NCBI RefSeq assembly: GCF_002288925.2
Contig: NW_022098026.1
Span: 17,189,005 to 17,253,004 of the forward strand
From: Delphinapterus leucas
Lineage: Eukaryota > Chordata > Mammalia > Artiodactyla > Monodontidae
Length of the DNA: 64,000 nt
Direction of reading: 5' to 3'
Under the pieces are notes generated by a model. The model made no database searches, was not told the DNA's origin, and saw only the letters and a list, made by a program, of their open reading frames with translations. Below are positions 44,446 to 55,714 of the stretch, in pieces. Position numbers and translations under genes: made by a program. How positions within the stretch are numbered: the first letter of the stretch is position 1; each line of letters starts with the position of its first letter.

Positions 44446-45102
44446 TTCTTTATTATTATTTTAATGTATGTATTTATTTATTTATTTTTGGCTACGTTGG
44501 GCCTTCATTGCTGCACGCGGGCTTTCTCTGGTTGCGGTGAGTGGGGCTGCTCTTTGTTGTGGTGTGCGGGCTTCTCATTGCAGTGGCTTCTCTTGTTGTG
44601 GAGCACAGGCTCGAGGTGCACAGGCTTCAGTAGTTGTGACATGCAGCCTCAGTAGCTGTGGCGCATGGGCTTAGTTGCTCCGCGGCATGTGGTATCTTCC
44701 CGGACCAGGGCTCAAACCCGTGGCCCCTGCATTGGCAGGAGGATTCTTAGCCCCTGCGCCACCAGGGAAGACCCCTATTATTATTATTTTTTTCTTTTCT
44801 TTATTTTTTTGGCTGCATCGGGTCTTAGTTGCAGCACACTGGATCTTTGTTGAGGCATGCGGGATCTTTCGTTGCGGCTCGCGGGCTTCTCTCTAGCTGT
44901 GGTGCATGGGCTCCAGAGCGTGTGGGCTCTGTAGTTTGTGGCACTCAGGCTCTCTAGTTGAGATGTGAGAGCTCAGTAGTTGTGGCGTGCAGGCTTAGTT
45001 GCCCCATGGCATGTGGGATCTTAGTTCCCCGACCAGGGGTCGAACCTGTGTCCCCTGCATTGGAAGGTGGATTCTTTACCACTGGACCACCAGGGAAGTC
45101 CC
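44446..45102 (-). mobile_element. CHR SINE (outer), interrupted by a second SINE in its tail
   Basis: Body 44790-45102, with TSD tgatagtcttttt at 44433-44445 and 45103-45115. The inner SINE sits in its T-rich tail. Confidence 0.9.
44463..44775 (-). mobile_element. CHR SINE, long subtype (inner)
   Basis: Flanked by ttattattatttt on both sides, i.e. inserted in the outer SINE's tail. Confidence 0.9.
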
Positions 45103-45115
45103 TGATAGTCTTTTT

Positions 45116-46268
45116 CTAAAAAGTAAATGATAGTTTTATTTTATAAATGAGGAAACAAGTTCAAAGTGATTAAGTGATGGTCAAGCCTGCCTTTTGATTA
45201 TATTGTCCTCCTTACAATTTGTAAAATAAAGATTGTACTTTTTTTCATTACAAAAATAACTTCTAAATACCTGTCATTTTATAAAATCATAAAATACAAT
45301 TATAAAAAAGAATGTTAAAACCACTCATAATCCCCAAATCTTAGAGGTAACATCATTGTTAATATTTTGGTTTATATATCCCCCTGCAGTTATACTTCAT
45401 ATTGTTTTCAAAATCCCCTTTCCGTCTTCAGTAGTATGTATTTTGAACATTTTCTTATAAACCTCTGCATTTTCCCCATTTTTAAAATGAGAAATTTCAG
45501 ATATACACACCCAGCCACACACATGTCTTCCATCTAATTTAACATTTATGAATATTTTTTCATAATTCCTTGGTCTCTCTGTGTATGTATTTTTACTTTC
45601 GCTGAATTTGAAAGTTGCAATCATCTTGACAGTTCACCCCTAGATATTTCAACATGCATCTCCTAAAAATAGTCCTTTTTCTATATAGCCACAATTCATT
45701 ATCACACCTATGAAATTGAGCAGTAATTCCATAATATAAATATTAAAAATTTACCAATTTCCCTGCAAATGTCTTCTTAATAGCTTTTTGTTTCAAACTG
45801 GGATCCAAACAGATACATGTGTTGCATTAGATTCTTATGTCTCCTGAGCCTTTTAGTCTGAAATATTCCCCACACCCCCCCATGTTGACTTTCTGACAAG
45901 TTAATGTCCTGTTGTCTTGTAGGATGCCTTACATTCTGGATTTGTCTGTTACCTCATGGTGTTGTTTAACATGCATGTGTATCCCCTATAAACTTCTATA
46001 CTTCATATAAACTTGCAGTACAGTTGAGGTTAGGGTTTCTTAACCTGCATTGAATTTGAATTGGAAAAGTTTTGTCTTTGTTGTTAATATTAATAGGAAT
46101 TTAGCATTTCCTTCTTTTATTAACAATAGAAAACCAACTCCAGTTTTCAGTTGAACCTCAAACTTTGTCCCACTAGTAGGAATCTCAGTGCTTTTCATAT
46201 ATGTAGCAATTGTAATGTATCTTGAAAAAGTGCGTGTTCATTATTACTTTGAAGTAGTTATCAGACTT
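45116..46268 (-). mobile_element. Ancient L1-type fragments and unassigned intron
   Basis: 45250-45420 ('gaggtaacatcattgttaat') and 45470-45990 ('tcagatatacacacccagcc', 'gttactcatggtgttgtt'-like) resemble old L1 3' blocks. 45990-46268 is unassigned. Confidence 0.45.
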
Positions 46269-46274
46269 CTTGAC

Positions 46275-46553
46275 TTTTTTTTTTTTTATTTTTGGCTGTT
46301 GGGTGTTCGTTTCTGTGCGAGGGCTTTCTCTAGTTGTGGCGAGTGGGGGCCACTCTTCATTACAGTGCACGGGCCTCTCACTGTCGCGGTCTCTCTTGTT
46401 GCGGAGCACAGGCTCCAGATGCGCAGGCTCAGTAGTTGTGGCTCACGGGCCTAGTTGCTCCGCGGCATGTGGGATCTTCCCAGACGAGGGCTCGAACCTG
46501 TGTCCCCTGCATTGGCAGGCAGATCCTCAACCACTGCGCCACCAGGGAAGCCC
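46275..46553 (-). mobile_element. Mosaic CHR SINE (long tail, short-subtype centre)
   Basis: The tail half is long-subtype ('ctttctctagttgtggcgag'). The centre is short-subtype ('gggcctctcactgtcgcggt', 'caggctccagatgcgcaggc'). TSD cttgac with T-rich extension at 46269 and 46554. Confidence 0.88.
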
Positions 46554-46559
46554 CTTGAC

Positions 46560-46887
46560 ATTTTTTTAAAAAAATTACTTATTTTTTTGGCTGTGTTGGG
46601 TCTTCCTTGCTGTGAGTGGGCTTTCTCTAGTTGCGGCGAGCAGGGGCTACTCTTTGTTGCAGTGCACGGGCTTCTCATTGTGGTGGCTTCTCTTGTTGTG
46701 GAGCACCGGCTCTAGGCACGCAGGCTTCAGTAGTTGTGGCACACAGGTTCTAGAGTGCGGGCTCAGTAGTTGTGGCACACAGGCTTAGTTGCTCCACGGC
46801 ATGTGGGATCTTCCTGGACCAGGGCTCGAACCTGTGTCCCCTGCATTGGCAGGCAGATTCTTAACCACTGCACCGCCAGGGAAGTCC
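46560..46887 (-). mobile_element. CHR SINE, long subtype, same-site second insertion
   Basis: Directly follows the mosaic SINE. cttgac(at) repeats at 46554 and 46888. Confidence 0.93.
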
Positions 46888-46999
46888 CTTGACATCTTAT
46901 TTAATATGTTAATAAAGAGCATATATATTACTGCATCGCACATTTGTAAAGTATTTTTATAACTAAATTTCAATATATGTGTTTCTTTGGTAATCCTTT

Positions 47000-47183
47000 T
47001 TTTTTTTTTTGCGGTATGTGGGCCTCTCACTGTTGTGGCCTCTCCCGTTGCGGAGCACAGGCTCCAGATGCTCAGGCTCAGCGGCCATGGCTCATGGGCC
47101 TTCTGGACCGGGGCACGAACCCGTGTCCCCTGCATCGGCAGGCAGACTCTCAACCACTGTGCCACCAGGGAAGCCCCCTTGGC
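47000..47183 (-). mobile_element. CHR SINE, short subtype, internally deleted
   Basis: TSD ggtaatccttt at 46989-46999 and 47184-47194. About 25-30 bp around the tRNA B-box-proximal 'ccgcggcatgtgggatc' segment are missing. Confidence 0.92.
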
Positions 47184-47244
47184 GGTAATCCTTTGAATTA
47201 TATTTCACGCATTTCAAAAAAGTTCTGAGAAAGGGTCTATAGCT

Positions 47245-47560
47245 ACCCTGTGCAGTACTGAAGCCACTAGCCACATGTGGCTATTGAGCCCTTGAAGTGT
47301 GGCTTGTTTGAATTTAAATGTGCCTTAAGTGTAAAACACATCCCAGATTTCCAATACTTAGTACTTATGTAAACATCTCTAATTAGAAAAAACTGATTAC
47401 ATAACGAAATGATAATATTTTAGATATACTGTTTTAAATAAAATATATTATTGAAATTAATTTCATCAGTTTCTTTTTACTTTTTTAACACTGCTACTAG
47501 AAAAATTTAAATTACATAGGTGGCTTGTATTATATTTCTATTGGACAACATTAGTCTATA
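47245..47560. mobile_element. Old hAT-type MITE
   Basis: 'actagccacatgtggctatt' at the left and 'tattggacaacattagtcta' at the right match the ends of a well-known AT-rich, non-coding mammalian hAT family. Internal AT-rich body. Confidence 0.65.
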
Positions 47561-49347
47561 GACTTTACTAGACTGCTAAAGGGATCCGTACATTGAAAAA
47601 GGCTTAGAATCCCTGTGCAGAGGCTTCATTAGACTCAGGTTAAACATTTAATTTTAATTTTGCTGTTGCACAGATAATTTTGCTCAGTTTATAGTAATAC
47701 AGAGGCTCTTGAAAAACATTTAAAACTTTTTTTTCATTAAGAGTACTTTTTAGGAAACGTAGGGCACTTCATATTTCATTGGGTTAGGCATATACTATCA
47801 GAGTTGCATTATTAGCAATACTAAGTTTAGTTATTTAAGGGGATGATTATTAGATCCCAACACTGTAAAGGTGTATCCTCCCTGCTTTGTAATTAGTAAG
47901 TAGCCTGTTCAGGTGGTACTTCGGCACCTTACAAATACCCTGTTCCCCAATAGCCTATCACCTAATGGTGTTAACATTCATTGATAATCCGTGTTTGAAT
48001 CAGTTATCCCACTGGGGTTTACAAAATGGTCATTTTCTAATTCTATTCTATATTTATGGTACAGAAATTCTCTTCCCACCCCTTTTCTTTTGAGGATCCC
48101 TGTGGTCGTAGGATAGCTATCTAATAGGCAGTTACAGTTATCAGTTATTCTTCTTGATACTCAACTTGTGAATTTAGCCAATGGAGCCCTTGGTTCTAGT
48201 GTCTTTTTGATATGATCTTGTTAGTCTTTGTGTCTTTCCTTGCTTTCTGCACAATAGGTTATATCAGACCTTTAATAAGCCTTTTTTTTTTTTTTTTTTT
48301 TTTAAGGAAATAGTATTTAATAGAAATAAAGACCTGGGCAGTGAGAACACTAATTTTTGTTTTTTCTGAATTTTGTCAGTATAGTTTTTTAAGAGTAGCA
48401 CAGTATCCCCTTGTGTGGTTGGTTGTGTGATTTATTCAGTGATCTGTTTGAAATTTAGGTAGTTTCCAGTTTTTAATGATTGTATACAGTGCTGATGTGA
48501 ACATCATTGTATCCAAGTTTTTACATGTACCTTAATTTTTCCTTTAGAATAAAAATTGAGAGGTAGAATTTCTTGTTCACAAAAATGCACCCTAAAAGGT
48601 TTTATATTTCTATGAACAGTTTGTTGTCTGGAAAGTTTTAGTGTTTACTTCAGCTACATGTCTCACCTGGTTTTCTGGTTTTTCTTTAATCTTTGAGGCA
48701 CTACTTTTAGAAGCAAACACCAGCTGCTTGGTATTTTGGCTGAAGTCTTTTTCCCTTAGTCTTAAAGCCTCTGTCTAATGGAGGTTTACCTTGACACTGA
48801 TACAGTGATATTTGACTAAGTGTGACTTGAAATTTCTTCTGGCTACAAGTGATAATAGCTGTAGGTGCAGAGGGCAGTAGGCTTAAGCATTATGTTTTAA
48901 TACAGTAAGAGAAGATATTCTCTAAGAATCCATCAAACAGTGAAGTGAGGTTTACCTTTTAGATAATAGTGTACTATAAATATTTTGGAATAAGAAAAAC
49001 CAGAATCTTCTGTATTAGCCTTCTTTCACTTTAGCTTTTCATCCTAATTCTAAGTCAGTGTGGAAAAACTCGAGGTAGAAGTAAGTGTCTTGGTGCCAGA
49101 GAAGCCAAAAGGGAAAAGCTCTGTGTTTGGGAATGCCCTCTTACAGTAGCCCTAATGTTTGTAAACTCGAAATCTTAAGTGTAAGAGGTTGTAAGAATTA
49201 TGGGCCCTCATGTGCAGGCTGGTAAGAATTTTTTTCATCTTGTGATTGTAGCTTTCCTGGTATAAAAGCCCTTAAGTAGGAGAAGACTTGTTGTATGTTT
49301 CATGTTTGTGTTTGATACTTGCCTGACCTTGTCTCTTTCTCTTTCAG
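47561..49347. other. Last part of intron 1: unassigned with ancient L1-type traces
   Basis: 47820-48090 resembles the ancient L1-type block ('gtaaaggtgtatcctcc...', 'gttaacattcattgataatc'). 48410-48600 resembles an L1M ORF2 3' phrase ('gtacagtgctgatgtgaac'-like). The rest up to the exon 2 acceptor is unassigned. No SINE. Confidence 0.45.
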
Positions 49348-49349
49348 AA

Positions 49350-49454
49350 ATGACTGCTGTCCACGCAGGCAACATAAACTTCAAATGGGACCCCAAAAGT
49401 CTAGAGATCAGGACTCTGGCAGTTGAAAGACTGTTGGAGCCTCTTGTTACCCAG
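49350..49454 (+). CDS. CTNNA1: CTNNA1 exon 2: alpha-E-catenin residues 1-35
   Basis: The exon begins at 49348 after a strong pyrimidine-rich acceptor. The ATG is at 49350, two bases into the exon, giving MTAVHAGNINFKWDPKSLEI and then RTLAVERLLEPLVTQ. It ends after codon 35 (phase 0) at the donor GTAAGG (49455). The peptide is the well-known extreme N terminus of alpha-E-catenin, the segment preceding the beta-catenin-binding helices of the vinculin-like N domain. The 'RTLAVERLLEPLV' helix also occurs in alpha-N- and alpha-T-catenin, but the complete string including TAVHAGNINF is the E-type as I know it. No in-frame upstream start exists in the exon. The translation joins directly to exon 3, without a frameshift or stop, so this is a functional exon and not a retrocopy. 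Confidence 0.96.
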
Positions 49455-50821
49455 GTAAGGATCTGCAAACAAATACGTAGTTGTTGTAACATGATTCCAT
49501 AGCAGTAGGCCCAGGTAATAAACACAGGGCAAGGTTATTTAGTTCAGAGCCTTAATTTGAGTGGTTGAGTTTAGGCTGATAGTAATGAGACAGTTTGGCT
49601 CCGCTAATAGTTAAATATTGATGTGTGGATTCATTTAGCCCTTTAGAAACACATTTGCTGCCATTTTTTCAGTCTTACTGGCAGTAATAGGGGCTAGTGT
49701 ATGTAGTGCAACTAATACTTGAAAGTATTTCAAAAAAAGATAGGATGCGGAGCCTTGACTGTTAAGCTTCTTCACCCTGCTTAACACACCTTTTGTTGTC
49801 TAGGATTGATTAACAGGTCATTTAACTTGAGGGTGTAGGTTTGGTATGTTTTGTTACAAGTACAAATATCACAGTGTGATGACATTTCATTAACTGTTAG
49901 CAACTAGCTATGCACTTTTAGTGTTTTGGCACATTTTACTCCTGTGTGTGTGTGTGTGTGTGAGAGAGAGAGTGTGTGAGAGAGAGAGACAGACAGACAG
50001 ATACTGTGCGAGCATGAAAATGAGATGTAATGGCATGTGCTATCTTTTTAAAAAACTCCACTCTAGCTCATAAATATAAACTAGTATTATAAGTAAGTAA
50101 GTAGGAGTGGGTGGTAATACTCGAGAATATTTACTTTCTTGGAGCCCATCTACTGCAGCTCTCAGGTCTTCTGTGGACCGCGTTACACTAATAGATGTTC
50201 AGTCATCTTCAGCCTATACAGGTCATCATTATTATATGTGTTAATGATTGTTAATGTCTGGGACTTAAAACATCATCACAGTAGGCTGCTTTGGGCAATT
50301 GTTCCTTTCTTTATTAAGGGCCTTTCCTAATTAATTGCGATTTGTGTGACTACACTGAAAAGATTTCAGAAGCAAGTTATCTTAAAACATTTTGCACAGG
50401 TTGAAAACATGGAAAAATGTGACCTCCAGGCAGATCTAATAAATTCATTGTTAACCTCTTTCTAACCTTCTTGATGACATGCAGTAGGGACGTAACTTGT
50501 TTGTTACCAGTTTTTAATTTGTAAAATGAAGTTTAAAAACCTAATGATCACGTTTGAAGAATTAAAATATTCATTATATTTCTTAGCTTACACATTGAGA
50601 TAGCTAAATTATTTTGGAAACTAAATAGAGTATCATTCCTGAATATCTTAAATATGGAGAGAGTTGTATGTTATTTGTTAATGCTTAGTGGAATCTCATA
50701 AGTGTGATGTTTCATTTTATTATGAATAATTTATTCTTGCTACCTTTAAAGATGTTAGTCTTTCTGTTTTCTTTAAAATTTTAATTGACTACAATTTAAT
50801 TTTCAAAAATGAAACTTTTAG
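49455..50821 (+). other. CTNNA1: CTNNA1 intron 2 (1367 bp)
   Basis: A short intron with donor GTAAGG and acceptor TTTTAG. It contains a compound TG/GA/CAGA microsatellite at 49943-50002 but no SINE or L1, unlike the flanking introns. The rest is AT-rich unique sequence with no recognisable element. Confidence 0.9.
49943..50002. repeat. Compound (TG)n(GA)n(CAGA)n microsatellite
   Basis: TG run, GA runs split by TGTG, then CAGA units, in intron 2. Confidence 0.95.
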
Positions 50822-51017
50822 GTTACAACCCTGGTAAACACCAATAGCAAGGGGCCCTCTAATAAGAAGAGAGGTCGTTCTAAGAAGGCCCATGTTTTGG
50901 CTGCATCTGTTGAACAGGCAACTGAGAATTTCTTGGAGAAGGGGGATAAAATTGCAAAGGAGAGTCAGTTTCTCAAGGAGGAGCTTGTGGCTGCTGTAGA
51001 AGATGTTCGAAAACAAG
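50822..51017 (+). CDS. CTNNA1: CTNNA1 exon 3: alpha-E-catenin residues 36-100
   Basis: Starts after TTTTAG at 50821 and ends before the donor GTAGGT at 51018. The 196 bases encode 65 residues beginning VTTLVNTNSKGPSNKKRGRS and ending EELVAAVEDVRKQ, plus one base of codon 101. A basic stretch, KKRGRSKK (about residues 50-57), lies at the N-terminal edge of the region that binds beta-catenin and mediates homodimerisation. The following amphipathic helices belong to the N domain four-helix bundle. Because the length is not a multiple of three, skipping the exon would shift the frame. The acceptor is unusually poor in pyrimidines just before the AG. No stop or substitution breaks the reading frame. 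Confidence 0.96.
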
Positions 51018-51631
51018 GTAGGTCAATATTGCTTTTTATATAGAGAGAGGCAGGCCTTTCTAGAAAAATAATCCTTAAAGGTGACTTTTTGTGGTCAGTA
51101 TTTTCATTCTTATATGCTTGCCAGTTGCTCAGGTAACTATGAATATTCACTTAGTGGAGATGTATTAAGTTGTACTGGCTTAAGCTTTAATCAGGAGAGA
51201 TTAACAAAGGAACGTCTTTTTTGGAGACTCTGAATCCAGTTCCCTTGGGTGTTCCAAATAATAGTTGAGTCTTAGAAATGTTATAACACAATTTGATAGG
51301 AAATAAATGGGGCAGAAGTTTATATTTATCCTATGTAATATCTCTTAGTTTGTGCTGAAGATGTAAGGGTGATAAAATGGAAAAATGTCCAGCCATTCTT
51401 TTCAGAAAGCACTAGAAACTGCTTCATTCTGTCAGACTGGTATGTAAAATCAGCCATGCATATTTGCACTGGCTTGAGTTTAAAACAATTTAAATGGAGC
51501 TTAAGGGAAACATTATTTTCGGAAACTCAGAAGTAGTAAAAAGTGAAATTGTAACCCACAGCTTATCAGTAGTTACTATTAGAAAAACTGTCATCGCTAT
51601 GATGTAATAAGCACAATATAAGAGGACTTTA

Positions 51632-51827
51632 TTAAAAATTTTTTTAAATTTTATATTGGAATATGGTTGATTAACAATGTTGTATTAGTTTCAGGTGTAC
51701 AGTAAAGTGATTCGGTTATACATATACATGTATCTATTCTTTTTCAAATTCTTTTCCCATTTAGGTTATTACAGAATATTAAACAGAGTTCCCTGTACTA
51801 TACAGTAGGTCCTTGTTGGTTATCTAG
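51632..51827 (-). mobile_element. Short 5'-truncated L1
   Basis: About 196 bp of L1 3' UTR, antisense. Perfect 14-bp TSD ataagaggacttta at 51618-51631 and 51828-51841. Confidence 0.93.
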
Positions 51828-51841
51828 ATAAGAGGACTTTA

Positions 51842-52205
51842 AATCTGGACGATTAACTTCTTGAAACCTGCAGTTTTTTGTTAAACTTCTGGTCCAGCAG
51901 GAGGACTTCAACAAAGACATAGGTTTTTTTATGGCTGTTGGATATCATCTAAGGTGAACTGACCTCCTGCTCTGTGCATGTGCTTTACTGGCTCTTGGGA
52001 GAACCTCAGTGGCTCTCTGATGGCTGACAGCAATGTACAAAGTCCATTGGAATCTTAAGTCAAATTCACCCCTGTGACAGTACCCAAAAAGAGCAGTGCA
52101 TTCAGTGGAGATGCTATCTCCCATTGTTCTGAGTTGTGAATAAATATTTTAATACTGCAAATGATGAGATTACTTAAGTTCCATAATACTAGCTAGTTGG
52201 ACGTG
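51842..52205. other. Unassigned intronic sequence
   Basis: No recognisable element. Confidence 0.5.
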
Positions 52206-52624
52206 TTAGTTTTCTCTGGCTGCCATAATAAATTACTACAAACTTGGTAACTTAGAGCAACAGAAATTTTTTTTTTGAAGTTCTGAAATCAAGGCGTCAG
52301 CAGGGTTGATTCTTTCTTGGGGCCTCAGATGAAGAATCTGTTCCATGTTCTTTCCTGGCTTCTGGTTGTTGCTGGCAATCCTTGGCATTCCTTGGCTTAT
52401 AGACACATCACTCCAATATCTGGCTCTTTTTGTCACATGGTATTTATTCTCCATGTATCTCTGTGTTGCAAAGTTACCTCTTATAAGGACATTAGTCACT
52501 GATTTAGGGTCCACCCAGTGTGACCTCATCTTAATTTGGTTATATCTGCAAAGACCCTATATCTAAATAAGGCCACATTCACAGGTTCTGGGTGGACTTG
52601 AATTTTGGCAGGACACTATCAACT
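52206..52624 (+). repeat. Old dispersed repeat ('ggctgccataa...' family), copy 2
   Basis: 'ttttctctggctgccataat', 'tcagcagggttgattctttc', 'acctcttataaggacattag' and 'tctgcaaagaccctatatct' are in the same order as in copy 1 at 20014-20372. Confidence 0.7.
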
Positions 52625-54076
52625 TGGTAGAGTGGGTTTTTAATGAATTTATTTTAAAGTGGTTTAATTTTCCAATTCAGGACAATTTTTGAGCTTCCTA
52701 TTGAGGAAATCAGGACGGCTGTTACTTCATTGACCTCAGAAAGTTTTGTTTCCTAGGCCTTCTTGCCTCCTCTAATGAAACTCAAAATCTTAACAGGTGA
52801 ATTTGGTCAAGTGTTCATTGTCTAGTGACTTAAGACATTTATTTTCAAAATAAAGCTTAATTATTGCAAGTAGCTTTTTTTCCCACTGTATATGTTCCTT
52901 GTTTCAGAAGTTACTCTGATACAAATCTGTAGCAATCATGGTATAATACACTCTCCCCAAGCACCCCCCTATTATGAATGCATATCTAAATTTCTGTTTC
53001 TTTGTGTTTTTTTGTTTATATCTGAGAAAATCTTTTATGTGGCTCTGAATCATAAATACTTGTTCGTCCCAGTCCAGCTTTGTAATTATTTTTGATCTAT
53101 TCATGATTTAGTCACCATAATTTTCCTTCTCCTTGCAGGAAGACAAAACAAAACAAAAGTAAAACTAAAGCAAATATATAACTGCCTGTCATCATCGTTA
53201 CTGTATCAGATGTGAAAAGCTGAAGTGCCTTGCCTTTTTTCTGTTGGCTTACTTTTTTCTTTGGTGATTGTTAACAAATGGTGATGCAGCCTCTCTCCTA
53301 TCATAAGTAGAAAATACGTGGTATGAAAATGGTTAAGCACAGATTCTTTTTAGTCAAGCAAACCTTGTTGGTTATGTTGTTGAAGCTGTTTACTCATCAT
53401 TTGAAACCCTGAAGTGATGTTAATATATCTGCAGATTCTTTGACACCTCTCCGTTTAAAAAGTGGCGTCTAACTTTGATTCTCTTGAATGTGTGTTGTAC
53501 TTAGAGACTCTTTGTTCTATAAAGAATAGAATGTGATGTGGAAGTTATACTATTTACTTTCGAAGCAAAGTCATAAAAAGAGTGTTGTATCCTCTTATCT
53601 CTTTCTCATGGGTTATTCACTCTGGGGAAGCTGGCTGCTATGTTACAAGGACACTCAGGAGGTCTTGTGGAAAGGAACTGATGTCTCTTGTACCAAATTG
53701 CCAAGCATGTAAGTAAGCTGCCTTGGAAGCACATCCCCCAGCTACAGTCAAGTTTCAGGTGATGGCAGCCCCAATCAACCCTGAATTCCTGACCCACAGA
53801 AAACTTGGGGAGATAATATTTATTTTAAGCAACGGAACTTTGGGGTAATTTATTGGGTAGGGAAAGATAATTAATGCAAAAACCTTTCCCAGGCCCGCTT
53901 TCAGTCGTTCTGAGCACTTATGCAAAACTCTGACCTAACTGCTCTGAATTTTACTGGCATATAAAACGTAGAGTAATTATGATTTATCTAGCGCTCCATA
54001 GCAGATTGACTTATTAAGTAGAGTTAGAATCCTTTGCATTTCAAGTCTGTTGCTTATCCACTGGAACACTTAATTG
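52625..54076. other. Unassigned intronic sequence
   Basis: About 1.45 kb of AT-rich sequence without SINE, L1 or coding signature. Confidence 0.5.
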
Positions 54077-54090
54077 CTAAAGGATGTATA

Positions 54091-54423
54091 TTTATTTATT
54101 TTTGGCTGCTTTGGGTCTTTGTTGCTGGGCATGGGCTTTCTCTAGTTGCGGTGAGCAGGGCTACTCTTCATTGTGGCGCGCGGGCTTCTCATTGCAGTGG
54201 CTTCTCTTGTTGCAGAGCGTGGGCTCTAGGTGCATGCACTTCATTAGTTGTGGCACGCGGGCTCAGTAGTTGTGGCTCACGGGCTCTAGAGTGCAGACTC
54301 AGTAGTTGTGGTGCACGGGCTTAGTTGATCTGCGGCATGTGGGATCCTCCCGGACCAGGGCTCGAACCCGTGTCCCCTGCACCGGCAGGCGGATTCCTAA
54401 CCACTGCAACACTAGGGAAGTCC
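54091..54423 (-). mobile_element. CHR SINE, long subtype
   Basis: Perfect 14-bp TSD ctaaaggatgtata at 54077-54090 and 54424-54437. Confidence 0.96.
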
Positions 54424-54437
54424 CTAAAGGATGTATA

Positions 54438-55189
54438 AAAAGATTATTTTGTTCCAAATCAATGTGGGCTACTTTTGCCTAGTACAAGTTGGCTTTTTTT
54501 TTTGGGGGGGGGGGTAACGTTCAAGTAGTAAATATTTTAGACCTTATTGGCGATAAGGTCTTTCTTGACACTACTGAGTTCTGCAGTTGTGTTGGGAAAG
54601 CAGCTGTTCAGTATATAAACAAATGGGCATGGCTGTATTCCAGGAAAACTTGTTTATAAGAACAGGGGCTTGGCCAGATTTGACCCACAGGCTGTAGTTA
54701 GCTGACATCTGATCTAGGATTAAAGATATGAGCTTACTGTTTTCAAATAAATAATTGATTTAGGTACTTATAATGCTTTTGAGCCAAAAATTGGACCTTC
54801 TATATCTTTGAGTTTGTACAAGTCCTGTGCTTTCTGTGCAGTCATAATTAATAACCAGAGACTTGAATGCATGCAGTTTTTCAGCATAACTTAATTTTCT
54901 TTTTGTATTTGCCCCTGATTACATGAATAATAAACACAAACATTTGTGAGTACACTAAAATGTTATCGTAACACTGTCAGTGGGTAAAACATTCACATAC
55001 ATAATTGCAGGGTCACTTTACCTCAAGACCAGGTGAGTCTCCTGTGGTGGGTGGGAGCCAATTATCAATTGCATGGCCTCCAAACCCCTGTGATCTAGGG
55101 ATTTCATTGTACTGGTAGTCAGCCCAAACTAGTTGTTAACTACCTTATATGGGCTGAGGCATGCATGTGCCTCATAGAGATGTGCTTTT
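54438..55189. other. Unassigned intronic sequence
   Basis: Contains a T/G homopolymer junction at about 54495-54513. No gene or assigned repeat. Confidence 0.5.
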
Positions 55190-55405
55190 TTGGGACCCTG
55201 CCCACCCCCCATGTTCCCCTCCCTGATTAGGTCATTCTTACTTTATACTTTTTCTTCCTAGCTCTTAGCACAATGATAATTAAATATTTGGTTGTCTTCC
55301 CCTCTCTAGGCTCCAGCAGGGTAGGTTCTGTGCTGGTCTGGTGACTGTTCTCTGTGGCAGCTATCATGGTGCCTGTTCTATGATAGGCACTTAAATGTTT
55401 GAGGT
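55190..55405 (+). mobile_element. L2 LINE 3' end
   Basis: 'attaggtcattcttacttta', 'tctaggctccagcagggtag' and 'ctatgataggcacttaaatg'. Confidence 0.65.
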
Positions 55406-55519
55406 AGGTAATTGACTATGTTCTCCAAGAATTATGTGAGAAAAGGCTCTTTCCAAAAATTAAGGTGAGTTTCCTCCCCACTGCCAAATGTAAATGCAGG
55501 GATACTAGTGGAGAATCTT

Positions 55520-55703
55520 ACCTTAAAAAAAAAGAAATTGAGATATAATTCACTTAACATAAAATTCACCCTTTTAAAATGTGTATGATTCAGTGGTTTT
55601 TAGTATATTCACAGAATTGTGCAGCTGTCACCATTATTTAATTCCAGAACATTTTCATCACCCCCAAAAGAAATCTCATACCCATTAGCATTCATTCCTT
55701 ATA
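55520..55703 (-). mobile_element. Ancient L1 3' UTR fragment
   Basis: 'ttgagatataattcacttaa', 'gcagctgtcaccattattta' and 'cacccccaaaagaaatctca', an antisense old L1 3' end. Confidence 0.65.
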
Positions 55704-55714
55704 CATATATTGAT

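Larger units (their letters stand above)
22087..49347 (+). other. CTNNA1: CTNNA1 intron 1 (about 27.3 kb)
   Basis: Bounded by the donor at 22087 and the pyrimidine-rich acceptor ending in TTTCAG at 49347. The first 2 kb continues the CpG island and holds no recognisable repeat apart from old dispersed fragments. The remainder is a mosaic of antisense L1 pieces, CHR SINEs (mostly antisense), L2 3' ends and old hAT elements, listed separately. No additional coding exon was recognised. The unassigned stretches between repeats are listed as their own entries. Confidence 0.8.
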
